Source: DASQJL01 sp036380835 (lineage in GTDB: Bacteria; Eisenbacteria; RBG-16-71-46; SZUA-252). From it: a stretch of 64,000 nt of DNA. Positions 1 to 9,904 of the stretch are shown piece by piece. Each line of letters opens with the position of its first letter. Within the stretch, counting starts at the first letter, position 1. Made by a program: the position numbers and the translations under genes. The DNA lies in the NCBI GenBank assembly GCA_036380835.1, contig DASVDZ010000047.1, positions 9,997-73,996 of the forward strand, in the 5' to 3' direction. The notes under the pieces were generated by a model that was given only the letters and a program-made list of their open reading frames with translations, was not told the DNA's origin and did no database searches.

Positions 1-888
1 GCGGAGCGGCGCGCGGAGTTCGCGGGGCTCGCGGGCCAGGTGATCCGCGAGATCGGCCGCCCCAGCTTCCTCGGGCAGGTGGCGCCGACGCTCAACGGCC
101 ATCCCGACATCGACCCCGCCGTGCTGACCAACTTCCTCGTCCAGCTCGGATCGGGCGCCGCGCCGGCGATCTGCGACCTCCTGGGCCAGGTGAATCACGT
201 GAAGCACCGCCGCGCGCTCTGCGAGGCGCTCGCCATCTCCTGCCGCGACGACGTCGAGGTGCTGATCGCGCGCCTCGGCGACTCGCGCTGGTACGTGATC
301 CGAAACATCGTCTACGTTCTGGGCCGCATCGCGCACCAAGGTGTGGAGCGCGCGCTCGACAGGGCACTGCATCACGAAGACGTCCGCGTGCGCAAGGAAG
401 CCGTGCGGGCGCTGGGCTGCATCGAGAGCCCGTCGAGCCGCGCGTACCTCATCTCGGCCTTCCGGGATCCGGACGCCGGGGTGCGCGTCCAGGCCGCGAT
501 GACCCTCGCGGCCAAGCGCGACGACCGAGCCGCCCAGAGCATCCTCGGCGTGATCCAGGCGCCGGAGTTCGCCCGGCGGGACCTGAGCGAGCGCCAGGCG
601 TTCTTCGAGGCGCTCGGCCGCTCGGGGTCGGACTCGATCGTTCCGAAGCTCGAGACGATGCTCGTCAAGGGGGGCCTCTTCCGGTCGGGGAGCGACGAGG
701 AACGCGCGCACGCGGCGCTCGGCCTGGCGTGGCTCGGGAGCCCGGCGGCCATCGCGATCCTGAACCGCGAGGTGGAGAGCAAGCGCGACCCGGTCCGGCG
801 CGCCGTCGAGGCCGCGCTCACCACCGTCCGGAACGCGGCGATGGGCGGGAAGCCCGCGGAGCCGCCCGCCGACGAGGAGGGTGCGTGA
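1..888 (+). CDS. HEAT-repeat protein (5' end outside window)
   Basis: A reading frame open from base 1 encodes an alpha-helical repeat protein. A GTG at 40 is possible, but the frame continues upstream without a stop, so the gene probably begins before the window. About five HEAT-like repeats are visible, for example around DSRWYVIRNIVYVLGRI and DVRVRKEAVRALGCI, each a helix pair of roughly 30-35 residues. There is no signal peptide or membrane segment in the visible part, and the tail is acidic and Pro-rich. HEAT repeats act as protein-binding scaffolds; no enzymatic motif is present. The stop overlaps the GTG of the HD-GYP gene by 4 bases, which implies translational coupling and a shared signalling role. 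The partner is unknown. Confidence 0.8.
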   Translation, partial: AERRAEFAGLAGQVIREIGRPSFLGQVAPTLNGHPDIDPAVLTNFLVQLGSGAAPAICDLLGQVNHVKHRRALCEALAISCRDDVEVLIARLGDSRWYVIRNIVYVLGRIAHQGVERALDRALHHEDVRVRKEAVRALGCIESPSSRAYLISAFRDPDAGVRVQAAMTLAAKRDDRAAQSILGVIQAPEFARRDLSERQAFFEALGRSGSDSIVPKLETMLVKGGLFRSGSDEERAHAALGLAWLGSPAAIAILNREVESKRDPVRRAVEAALTTVRNAAMGGKPAEPPADEEGA

Positions 889-2366
889 ACGAGACGACCC
901 GCGCCACGCCGAAGCCGCAGGGCGGCAGGACGCAGAACGACGAGACGCCGGCCCGCCTCATGGTCCAGGGCCGCGGCCTCGCGATCCACCTCTGCGTGCT
1001 CCTCAGGACGGCGCGCGTGCATGACGTCGGGAACGTGGCGTTCCAGGGCCCACTCACCAACTTCATCGAGACGGTGGAGCAGATGTGGACCGCCGAGGGG
1101 GACTTCAAGCTCCAGGCGCTCGGCGACTTCCTCTACGTGAACCACCAGAGGCTCCGCGTCGACGCGTCGTCCTATCCCAGCTACCAGTTCCTGATCGACG
1201 AGTTCCGAGCGCGTGGTCTCTCCGGGTTCGTCTTCACCGGCAAGGTGTCGCCGCCCGAGGTGAAGAAGTTCGTTCGGCTCTTCCTCGACGTGGACGTGAA
1301 GGCGGCCGATCCGTTCGACGAGTTCACCGAGGCCCTCTCGAAGCTGTCGGTGCAGCATCTGGTGCCGCTCCGCGCCGTCGTTCCCGCGACGGGGCGGATC
1401 GGGGCCGAAGAGGTGCGCGACAGCCGGAAGGCGGCCAAGCGGACCTTCTACCGCGCCATCGAGTCGGCCCGCACGGTCATGCTGAGCGCCCGGGACCACA
1501 AGCCGATCGACCTCCGGAAGGCGAAGCGCGCCGTGCAGGGGATCGTCGACCTGATCCTCGAGGAGGAGTTCTCGCTCTTCGGCCTGACCGCGATCAAGAA
1601 CCACGACGAGTACACGTTCCAGCACTGCGTGAACGTCTCGATCCTCTCGATCGCGCTGGGGCAGCGGCTCGGGCTCTCGAAGAAGCTCCTGGGGGAGCTG
1701 GGCGTGGCGGCCATCCTGCACGACCTCGGCAAGGCGACGATTCCGCCCTGGGTGCTCAACAAGCCGGGGAAGCTGACCGCCGAGGAGTGGAAGATGATGA
1801 TGGATCACCCGGTCCAGGGCGTGAAGCTGATCGCCAAGATGCGCGGCCTGAACGAGCTCGCGCTCCGGGCGATGATCGTCGCGTTCGAGCACCACCTGAA
1901 CTACGACCAGTCGGGCTATCCGCGGATCGGGAACCGCCTCAAGCAGTCGCTCTTCAGCCGCATCGTCTCGATCGCCGACTGCTTCGACGCGATGACGGCG
2001 CATCGCGCCTACCGCCGGACCCCCTTCACGCCGTACGAGGCGCTCCACCAGATGATCGCCGAGAACCGGGAGAAGTTCGACCCGCTCCTCCTCAAGGCGT
2101 TCATCAACACGGTCGGCATGTACCCCGCCGGCACCGTCGTCCTGCTCGACACGAACGAGATCGGCGTCGTCGTGGCGCACAACGCGCACGACATCTTCCG
2201 GCCCAAGGTCAAGGTGATGGCCGACAAGGAGCGCCACGCGATCGAGGAGGGCCCGGTCGTCGACCTGAGCCTCCGCGACGAGGAGACCGGCGCCTACGCG
2301 GTCGGCATCGTCTCGGCTCTGAACCCCGAGGAGTACGACATCAACATCGCCGACGCGCTGGCGTAG
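885..2366 (+). CDS. HD-GYP domain phosphodiesterase
   Basis: A predicted 493-residue cytosolic protein whose C-terminal half is an HD-GYP domain. This family hydrolyses cyclic di-GMP (or cGAMP) at a di- or tri-iron centre. Visible signatures are His247 in the first helix, the HD pair His279-Asp280 in LHDLGK, the DHP motif near 307, the HH pair at 336-337 and GYP at 344-346. The N-terminal ~200 residues resemble no receiver or PAS domain that I recognise and may be a sensory or adaptor region. The GTG start at 885 overlaps the preceding TGA; longer upstream starts would run through the HEAT gene. With the HEAT gene it forms a coupled pair. The metal ligands look intact, so an active enzyme is likely, but substrate choice is inferred. 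Confidence 0.88.
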   Translation: MNETTRATPKPQGGRTQNDETPARLMVQGRGLAIHLCVLLRTARVHDVGNVAFQGPLTNFIETVEQMWTAEGDFKLQALGDFLYVNHQRLRVDASSYPSYQFLIDEFRARGLSGFVFTGKVSPPEVKKFVRLFLDVDVKAADPFDEFTEALSKLSVQHLVPLRAVVPATGRIGAEEVRDSRKAAKRTFYRAIESARTVMLSARDHKPIDLRKAKRAVQGIVDLILEEEFSLFGLTAIKNHDEYTFQHCVNVSILSIALGQRLGLSKKLLGELGVAAILHDLGKATIPPWVLNKPGKLTAEEWKMMMDHPVQGVKLIAKMRGLNELALRAMIVAFEHHLNYDQSGYPRIGNRLKQSLFSRIVSIADCFDAMTAHRAYRRTPFTPYEALHQMIAENREKFDPLLLKAFINTVGMYPAGTVVLLDTNEIGVVVAHNAHDIFRPKVKVMADKERHAIEEGPVVDLSLRDEETGAYAVGIVSALNPEEYDINIADALA

Positions 2367-2421
2367 GCCGGCGCGGGGTCATCCGATCCTCGCGGGGCCC
2401 CGTCGCCGGGCCCTCGCCGCC

Positions 2422-2450
2422 TTGACGTTCCCTCCGTAGCCGCCTAAACT
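2422..2450 (+). promoter_or_regulatory. Predicted sigma70-type promoter
   Basis: TTGACG at 2422-2427 and TAAACT at 2445-2450 are separated by exactly 17 bases, about 40 bases before the GTG of the sigma54-activator gene. The -10 lies inside an imperfect inverted repeat TAAAC-N6-GTTTA (2445-2460), a possible operator. It lies in a 126-base gap, so the downstream gene need not depend on the HD-GYP transcript. Confidence 0.6.
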
Positions 2451-2492
2451 CCTAGGTTTACGTCACTTCCTCTGGTTTCGGAGAACCCTTCC

Positions 2493-3887
2493 GTGTCGCT
2501 CCACCGCCCCCGCGCCCTGATCGTCGACAAGGACACGGCCGAGACGCGCGAGCTCGTCGCGGCGCTCGAGGCCGACGGCTTCGACACGCGCTGGGTCAAG
2601 GACGGCGAGCAGGCCTTCAACGTGCTCGACGCGCCGGGGCCCGACGAGGCCGGCGCGGCCGCCCCGGCGGGCCCGGAGGTGGTGATCGCCGAGCTTCGCG
2701 CGCAGCGCGTGGACGGGATGCGGCTCCTCGAGGTGGCCAAGCGCCGGAACCCGGAGGTCTGCGCCATCCTGATCGCCGACGCGGGGACGATCGAGCTCGC
2801 CACCGAGGCGATGCGCGACGGCGCCTACGACTTCCAGACGCGCCCCTTGAACCTCCCCAAGATGCTCGCCGTGATCCGCCGCGCCATCTCGCACCAGAAG
2901 CTCGTGAGCCGGGCCTCCGACCTCGCCGAGCGGCTCGACGAGCGGATCCGCATCCCCAGCATGACCGGCGGCTCGCGCGCGATGCAGGATCTCTTCGCGC
3001 GCGTCGCGCACGTGGCGCCGACGCGCGCGACGGTGCTGATCCAGGGGGAGACCGGCGCCGGGAAGGAGCTGATCGCGAAGGCGCTCCACCAGCTGTCGCC
3101 GCGCAAGGACGAGCGCTTCGTGAAGCTCCACTGCGCCGAGCTCTCCGAGAACATCATCGAGAGCGAGCTCTTCGGGCACGAGCGCGGCGCCTTCACCGGC
3201 GCGGAGCAGCAGCGAAAGGGGCGCTTCGAGCTGGCCGACCAGGGGACCCTCTTCGTCGACGAGATCTCCGAGATCCCGACGAACGTCCAGACGAAGCTCC
3301 TCCGCGTGCTCCAAGACCGGCAGTTCGAGCGGGTCGGCGGGAACGAGACCGTAACGGTCGACGTGCGCGTGGTCGCGGCCACGAACAAGCCGCTCGATCT
3401 TCTCGTCGCGCGCGGCCAGTTCAGGGAAGACCTCTACTACCGGCTCCGCGTCGTGCTGCTCGAGGTGCCGCCGCTTCGGGAGCGGCGCGAGGACCTCCCG
3501 CTCCTCGTCGAGGCGTTCGTGAAGGAGATGAACCGGGAGCACGGTCGGAAGGTCGCGGGCGTCACGCGCGGCGTCGTCGACCGGATGATGCAGTACGACT
3601 GGCCAGGGAACGTGCGCGAGCTCAAGAACACGGTGGAGGAGATGGTGCTCTTCACCCAGGGGAAGCGCCTCCTCGACGTGTCGGACCTCCCGCTCGCGAT
3701 CCGCCAACAGCGACCGGCCGCGGCGGCCGAGCTCCACCTCACGGTGGGGATGCCGATGCAGGAGATCGAGCGGGCGGCGATCGAGGCGACGCTCCGGTCG
3801 GTGGGCTACGACAAGCAGAAGGCCGCCAAGATCCTCGGCATCGGGCTGCGGACGCTCTACCGGAAGCAGAAGGAGTACGGGCTGTGA
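2493..3887 (+). CDS. NtrC-family sigma54 activator with degenerate receiver
   Basis: A 464-residue bacterial enhancer-binding protein: an N-terminal receiver-like domain (about 5-125), an AAA+ domain (about 150-385) and a Fis-type helix-turn-helix at the C-terminus. The AAA+ part has Walker A GETGAGKE, the sigma54-contacting GAFTGA loop, Walker B LFVDEI and the arginine region near PPLRERREDLP, so ATP-driven activation of RNA polymerase-sigma54 looks intact. The receiver is unusual. The phosphoacceptor Asp is replaced by Glu67 (VVIAEL), the conserved Thr by Ala95 and the conserved Lys by Arg117 (QTRPLN). It therefore probably cannot be phosphorylated in the standard way. The GTG start has GGAG upstream, and the stop overlaps the VOC gene start. 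Confidence 0.9.
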   Translation: MSLHRPRALIVDKDTAETRELVAALEADGFDTRWVKDGEQAFNVLDAPGPDEAGAAAPAGPEVVIAELRAQRVDGMRLLEVAKRRNPEVCAILIADAGTIELATEAMRDGAYDFQTRPLNLPKMLAVIRRAISHQKLVSRASDLAERLDERIRIPSMTGGSRAMQDLFARVAHVAPTRATVLIQGETGAGKELIAKALHQLSPRKDERFVKLHCAELSENIIESELFGHERGAFTGAEQQRKGRFELADQGTLFVDEISEIPTNVQTKLLRVLQDRQFERVGGNETVTVDVRVVAATNKPLDLLVARGQFREDLYYRLRVVLLEVPPLRERREDLPLLVEAFVKEMNREHGRKVAGVTRGVVDRMMQYDWPGNVRELKNTVEEMVLFTQGKRLLDVSDLPLAIRQQRPAAAAELHLTVGMPMQEIERAAIEATLRSVGYDKQKAAKILGIGLRTLYRKQKEYGL

Positions 3888-4345
3888 GCGGCGGCGCGGG
3901 TGAGGGGCGCGGCGGGGACGCCGCCGCCGGCGCGAGCGGGGTGCTCGGCGGTCGGCCCGCCTTCGGCCTCTCCGAGATCATCCTGATCGTGAAGGACGTC
4001 GCGCGCTCGGTCGCCTTCTACCGCGACGTCGTCGGGCTCGTCCCCGACAACCTGGCCCACGCCACGTTCGCCTGGTTCTGGACCGGCCCCGCCGGAAAGA
4101 CCCAGCGCCTCGGGCTCACCACCGGGCCGCTCTCCTTCGGCGCGGCGCACTGCGGCGGGCCCCAGCACTTCGCGTTGGGCGTCGAGGCGGCGCGCATCCC
4201 GGAGCTAAGAGCGGCGCTCGAGGCGAAGGGTATTCCGGTCGAGGGCCCCGTCGAATTCAAGTTCTGGAACGCGCGCTCGATCTACTTCAGCGATCCGGAC
4301 GGGCACCGCCTCGAGTTCTGCGGGTTCGAGCGGCCGTCTCCGTAG
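3884..4345 (+). CDS. VOC/glyoxalase-family protein
   Basis: A 153-residue protein of the vicinal oxygen chelate superfamily. After a 25-residue Gly/Ala-rich N-terminus it has the typical opening ILIVKDVARSVAFYRDVVGL and the closing YFSDPDGHRLEFCGF, which carries the C-terminal Glu metal ligand. Its size matches single-module VOC proteins, which usually act as dimers. Members include glyoxalase I, dioxygenases and antibiotic-binding proteins; nothing here fixes the substrate. The GTG start overlaps the TGA of the response regulator by 4 bases, so the two are probably co-translated. The real start could be a little further in, at the VOC core. Confidence 0.8.
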   Translation: MSGGAGEGRGGDAAAGASGVLGGRPAFGLSEIILIVKDVARSVAFYRDVVGLVPDNLAHATFAWFWTGPAGKTQRLGLTTGPLSFGAAHCGGPQHFALGVEAARIPELRAALEAKGIPVEGPVEFKFWNARSIYFSDPDGHRLEFCGFERPSP

Positions 4346-4399
4346 CGCGCGGCGGCCCGTCGCGCCTCCAGTCGCCGTAGCGCGGCGGCCCGTCGCGCC
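4340..4399. repeat. Imperfect direct repeat between convergent genes
   Basis: Two copies of a roughly 25-base GC-rich unit that begins CCGTAGCGCG and ends CCCGTCGCGCC lie at 4340-4366 and 4375-4399. They differ by a two-base insertion. The first copy contains the stop codon of the VOC gene. The repeat fills the gap before the end of the convergent glycosyltransferase gene. No function is evident. Confidence 0.6.
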
Positions 4400-4410
4400 A
4401 TCCCACCGCC

Positions 4411-6768
4411 TTACCGCGCCGGCGCCGCCTCGAGGCGCGCCAGCTCGTCGCGCAGGAGCCGCGCCTGGTTCGGATCGGGCTCGAGCGCCGCGGCCTCCCG
4501 CAGCGCCGCGATCCCGTCCGCCCGACGGTGGAGGAAGTTCACGTAGAGGACCGCGAGATCGCGTCGCGCCGCGGCGCGCTCCGGGATCCCCGCCGGCACC
4601 GCTTCGAACTGCGCGGCCGCCTCGTCGTAGCGACCCATGTCCGCGAGCAGCTGCCCGATGTTGAGGCGGATCCGCGGCTGGCCGGAGAGCGTGAAGGCGG
4701 TGCCCAGCTCGGTGAGCGCCTCCTCGGCGCGATTCAGGTCGTGGAGCGCCATGCCGCGATAGAGGTGCACGATATAGCTCCGGGGCGAGATCCGGATCGC
4801 GGCCGCCGCGGCCGACTCCGCCGGCGCGGCATGGCCCGCGCGCAGCTCCGCGAGCGCGAGCGAGGCGTAGAGCTTCCCCCGCATCGCGGGCGATTCGATC
4901 GAGAGCCCCCGGCGCGCCCATTCGATCGCGCGATCGTCCTGGCCGTCGCGCTCGAAGAGCGCGGAAAGATCGGAGCACCAGAGCCCGAGCCGGTTCACGT
5001 GGGACGGCGTGGGCATGAGCGCCGTGAAGAGCAGGTCGCGCTCCGCCCGGGTGCTGATCGCCGTGGGGAGCGCGCGCACCTCGATCGTGGGCCCCGACGC
5101 CCTCGCGGAGTCGGAGGACCAGACGAGGCGCGTCTTCTCGCGCAGCCACCGGTAGTACGCGTTCTCGACCGGATAGTCGGTCGAGTCGGCCTCGAAGCGG
5201 CTCGAGATGGCGCTCGACGTCACGATGTACTCGACGCCGTCGAGGAACTCGGGGTGGTAGGCGACCCGCACGAGGTGCGCCTGGGTCGCGAAGAAGGGCC
5301 AGATCAGGAAGTTCCGCTCCGTCTCGCGAAACACGGGGCCGTAGAGCTCGGTCACGATCGGCGTCCCGACGGGAACGTTCGCGGCCAGCCAACGGCGCGC
5401 GATGTAGCGCGTGTCGGGCCGGCTCAGGATCTCGCGGGTCCGGGCCAGCTCCGGGATCGGCCATCCGGCGGCGAGGGATGCGACGAGCGCGGCCGCGCCG
5501 ATCGCGGGCGCTCCCGATCGCATCGCCGCCGGGCCGCGCGCCTTCCACCAATCGAGCCCGCGCGCGAAGGCGAGCCCCGCGGCGACGCAGAGGAAGGGGA
5601 GCGCCGGGAGCACGTAGCGCTCCTGGGCCGCCTTGAGGAGCCCGTTCACCCCGACGATCACGATCGCCGCGATCGCCACCGTGCGCCCGGCGGGCCCGCG
5701 CCGCCAGAGGAGCGCCGTTCCGGCGAGCGCGAGGAGGTAGGCGGGCCACCCCAGCCCGTGCGGCAGGGTCGAGACGAGATAGGTGGGGAGCGAGATCGGG
5801 AACGTGGTCTGTCCGACCCACGGCGAGAAGAGGCTGTTCCGTTGCGCGACGAGATCGCGCACCGTCGTCCGCACGTCGAGGAAGGTGTAGGGCGTCGCGG
5901 CGAAGAGCGCGATCGCCGCGGCCAGGACCGCGAGCCAGAAGGCGCGGTTCCGGACTCCCCGCGGGTGCGCCGTGAGGAGCGGCAGCCCCAGGACGAGCGG
6001 GACGTACTTGCACGCGCCCGCGAGGCCGATCATCGCGCCCGCCAGGATCGAGTCGCGGGTCGTCCCCCGCCCTTCGGCGATCCGGATCATCGGGAAGGCG
6101 GCCAGGAGGACGAAGAGGAGCGCGAGCAGGTTCGGATCGCTCACGTGCTGCGACGTCAGGATGTGCGGCGGATTCGCGGCGAGGAGGAGCGCCGCGCCGA
6201 GGCCGACGAGGCGCCCCGCGATCGAGGCCCCCAGGAAATACGTGAGCGCGACCGTGACGACGCCCACCGCCGCGCCGACCACGCGGGCGAAGAGGAAGAG
6301 CTCGCGCGCTCCGGATCCGAGCTGCACGTCCGCCGCGAATTCGCCCGAGCCCGTCCCGGGGTGGCGGATCGAGTAGTAGACGTGGTAGGTCCACTGGAGC
6401 CCGAGCGTCGCGTAGAACGAGAGCGCCGGCCAGCCGCTCGTGCGCGGGTTCAGGTCGAGCGGCTTCGTGCCGCCGGCCCAGAGGTTCCACGCGCGGCCCA
6501 TCGTGGTCCGGTCGGTCTCCTCGACGGCCGTGTCTTCGAGCACGTTGATCCCGACCGAGGGATCGGGGAGCCGGTCGGTGATCCCCCAGAGGCGGAGGAG
6601 CGCGGCGACGCAGACGATCGCCACGAGGAGACGGTCGGCGTGGCGAAGCGGCGCGAGAAGCCCCCCGCGGGCGTGGTGATCTTCGGAGCGGGCCGCTCCG
6701 GCTCGCCGTGGCGGCGCGGAGGATCGGCCCTGACCGGGTCGCTTGGACTTGCGGCGGGATCGTGACAT
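4411..6768 (-). CDS. GT-C-type membrane glycosyltransferase with C-terminal TPRs
   Basis: A 785-residue polytopic inner-membrane protein. After a basic N-terminus (SRSRRKSKR) there are about ten hydrophobic segments up to about residue 430. The first loop contains an acidic stretch (INVLEDTAVEETD), as in PMT/ArnT-like GT-C enzymes that transfer sugars from polyprenyl-phosphate donors. A soluble periplasmic-type region follows, and the last ~200 residues carry TPR-like helices (for example AIEWARRGLSIESPAMRGKLYASLALAELRAGH region and DEAAAQFEAV). ATG at 6768 was chosen because the upstream frame lacks family-like sequence and overlaps the CIRCE-like element; no strong Shine-Dalgarno is seen. 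Donor and acceptor are unknown. Confidence 0.78.
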   Translation of the reverse strand: MSRSRRKSKRPGQGRSSAPPRRAGAARSEDHHARGGLLAPLRHADRLLVAIVCVAALLRLWGITDRLPDPSVGINVLEDTAVEETDRTTMGRAWNLWAGGTKPLDLNPRTSGWPALSFYATLGLQWTYHVYYSIRHPGTGSGEFAADVQLGSGARELFLFARVVGAAVGVVTVALTYFLGASIAGRLVGLGAALLLAANPPHILTSQHVSDPNLLALLFVLLAAFPMIRIAEGRGTTRDSILAGAMIGLAGACKYVPLVLGLPLLTAHPRGVRNRAFWLAVLAAAIALFAATPYTFLDVRTTVRDLVAQRNSLFSPWVGQTTFPISLPTYLVSTLPHGLGWPAYLLALAGTALLWRRGPAGRTVAIAAIVIVGVNGLLKAAQERYVLPALPFLCVAAGLAFARGLDWWKARGPAAMRSGAPAIGAAALVASLAAGWPIPELARTREILSRPDTRYIARRWLAANVPVGTPIVTELYGPVFRETERNFLIWPFFATQAHLVRVAYHPEFLDGVEYIVTSSAISSRFEADSTDYPVENAYYRWLREKTRLVWSSDSARASGPTIEVRALPTAISTRAERDLLFTALMPTPSHVNRLGLWCSDLSALFERDGQDDRAIEWARRGLSIESPAMRGKLYASLALAELRAGHAAPAESAAAAAIRISPRSYIVHLYRGMALHDLNRAEEALTELGTAFTLSGQPRIRLNIGQLLADMGRYDEAAAQFEAVPAGIPERAAARRDLAVLYVNFLHRRADGIAALREAAALEPDPNQARLLRDELARLEAAPAR

Positions 6769-7085
6769 GGGAGGGCCGAAGCCCGCGTGGAGTATAGGGA
6801 TCGCCGTCGCCCGGCGGCAATCGCGGCGGCCCGCCCTCTGCCGTTTGGACAACGGCGTCATGACGGGCCCAGCCGGAGACGAGCACTCGCCTCTGGTGAG
6901 TGCCAATTTTAACTAACGAAACTACAACACCTTAGATGCCCAGACGAGTTCCCCTCTCACCCGCCGGCACGCCGATTGCGTTATGATCCCCTCGTGACCC
7001 GGGCGGGACGTCGGGTCCTTGCCCATTTGTCACCAGCCGCACCATCACCGAATCGCCGTCAACCGATGAGAAGGAGTCTCAAGAC
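6769..7085. other. Divergent intergenic region upstream of groES
   Basis: A 317-base gap between the glycosyltransferase start (minus strand) and groES (plus strand). It holds the CIRCE-like inverted repeat at 6880-6906, an AT-rich patch at about 6903-6935 and a candidate -10 (TATGAT, 6982-6987) without a clear -35. A purine-rich Shine-Dalgarno (AGAAGGAG, about 7069-7076) lies before groES. I see no small gene in it. Confidence 0.6.
6880..6906 (+). promoter_or_regulatory. CIRCE-like HrcA operator
   Basis: CGAGCACTC, a 9-base spacer, then GAGTGCCAA. This matches the consensus TTAGCACTC-N9-GAGTGCTAA at 7 of 9 and 8 of 9 positions with exact 9-base spacing. It lies about 180 bases upstream of groES, where the heat-shock repressor HrcA would be expected to act. 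No hrcA gene is in the window. Confidence 0.72.
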
Positions 7086-7373
7086 ATGAACGTGAAGCCG
7101 CTTGCGGATCGGATCCTCGTCCGCCGTCTCGATGAGCCGGAAGTGAAGCGCGGTGGAATCATCATCCCGGACACCGCCAAGGAAAAGCCGCAGCAGGGCG
7201 AGGTCGTCGCCGTCGGCCCCGGCCGCCTGAACGACGAGGGGAAGCGCATCAGCCCCGAGGTCAAGAAGGGCGACAAGATCCTGATGGGCAAGTATTCGGG
7301 CACCGAGGTCAAGATCGACGGCACCGACTACATCATCATGCGCGAGGAAGAAGTTCTCGCCATCGTCGGCTAA
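7086..7373 (+). CDS. groES: Co-chaperonin GroES
   Basis: A 95-residue GroES of normal length. It opens MNVKPLADRILVRRLD and has the mobile-loop region around KRGGIIIPDTAKEKPQQGEV, followed by the conserved GDKILMGKYSGTEVKIDG. As a heptamer it caps GroEL to enclose folding substrates in the cytosol. ATG at 7086 is preceded by a good Shine-Dalgarno (AGAAGGAG). groEL follows after 44 bases, the standard bicistronic arrangement, and a CIRCE-like operator lies upstream, so heat induction by loss of HrcA repression is likely. No anomaly is seen in the protein. Confidence 0.97.
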   Translation: MNVKPLADRILVRRLDEPEVKRGGIIIPDTAKEKPQQGEVVAVGPGRLNDEGKRISPEVKKGDKILMGKYSGTEVKIDGTDYIIMREEEVLAIVG

Positions 7374-7417
7374 GCGAAGGACGCGACAGGACATTCTGAG
7401 ACAAGGAGTGAACAAGA

Positions 7418-9052
<1,635 letters not shown>

Positions 9053-9112
9053 TCGTCGCGTCGCCAGGGCGCCGCGCCCTAAGCGGCGGCCCCAGGAGGT
9101 TGAACATAGATC

Positions 9113-9140
9113 GGGGGCGGGATCGTCAGATCCCGCCCCC
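9113..9140 (+). terminator. Rho-independent-like terminator after groEL
   Basis: A perfect 12-base-pair stem (GGGGGCGGGATC / GATCCCGCCCCC) with a GTCA loop lies 60 bases after the groEL stop. Only a weak T-rich run follows. It lies between convergent groEL and the yceI-like gene, so it may serve both directions. Confidence 0.7.
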
Positions 9141-9204
9141 GTCGTAGTTCCCGGCTGCCGGCGACCCGGGCCCGGCGCCCCGAAGGCCCGCGTCGAACCG
9201 GCGG

Positions 9205-9870
9205 CTAGGGCGCGGACGTGGCGGCCTGCGTCGCGGCCGGCGTCGCCGCCGTCGCGGCGACCTGAGTGGCGACGCCGCTCACCCGGACCTCCTGCGTCTC
9301 GGCGAGCTTGAGGAAGAGGAACTGCGGGCGGCTGATCTGGTAGTCGGCCAGCGTGACCGGGAAGGTGGTCCGGAACGCGATCGTCGCGCCGCTCTTGCCG
9401 CCCGGGGTGTAGGTCGCCTCGGCGTTGATGCGGATCCGCCGGCTGACGCCGTGCAGGGTGAACGTGCCCGCGACGTCGAACGTCGACGGCTTTCCGGGCT
9501 CGAGCTTCCCGCCTCCGGCCGGGCCGAGCACGGTGGCCCCGTCGAAGATCGCCTTGGGATACTTCGCCGTCTCCAGGTGATTCTCGCGCATGTGCTGGTT
9601 GCGCTTCGCGATTCCGGTGTCGAGGCTCGCCATGTCGACCTCGAGGTGAACCGCGAACGAATCGCCCAAGGCGGAGGGATCCAGGGTCAGCCGTCCCTCC
9701 AGGCGGTTCGTCTTACCCTCGAACGATTCGATCGAGGCCCTGGAGGTGAAGACCACCTTGTTGGCGCCGCCCGGCTTGACCGCGAATTCGGCGCCGAAGG
9801 CGCCCCTCCCGGGCGCGACCAGGGCCGCGGCCAGTGCCACCATCGTCATCACCGCGAGCCGTGACTTCAT
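9205..9870 (-). CDS. YceI-family periplasmic protein
   Basis: A 221-residue secreted protein with a Sec signal peptide (hydrophobic segment MTMVALAAALVAPGRGAFGA). A YceI-like lipocalin-type beta-barrel follows, with VVFTSRASIESFEGKTNRLEG, the RNQHMRENHLETAKYPKA motif and ISRPQFLFLKLAETQEVRV near the end. YceI proteins bind polyisoprenoids or other lipophilic molecules in the periplasm. The last ~18 residues are an Ala/Thr-rich low-complexity tail absent from typical members. It lies 34 bases downstream of the barrel-cytochrome gene on the same strand and may share its transcript. Confidence 0.88.
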   Translation of the reverse strand: MKSRLAVMTMVALAAALVAPGRGAFGAEFAVKPGGANKVVFTSRASIESFEGKTNRLEGRLTLDPSALGDSFAVHLEVDMASLDTGIAKRNQHMRENHLETAKYPKAIFDGATVLGPAGGGKLEPGKPSTFDVAGTFTLHGVSRRIRINAEATYTPGGKSGATIAFRTTFPVTLADYQISRPQFLFLKLAETQEVRVSGVATQVAATAATPAATQAATSAP

Positions 9871-9904
9871 GAAGGAACTCCTCCCCTCGAATCGTTCCGC
9901 GTCG

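Noticed and set aside
372..2237. A 621-codon minus-strand frame opposite the HEAT and HD-GYP genes
   Set aside because: Low-complexity, His/Glu/Leu-rich antisense shadow; HD-GYP motifs on the other strand are decisive.
4528..6765. A long plus-strand frame opposite the glycosyltransferase
   Set aside because: Arg/Glu/Gly-rich shadow with no domain, opposite a membrane protein with clear helices.
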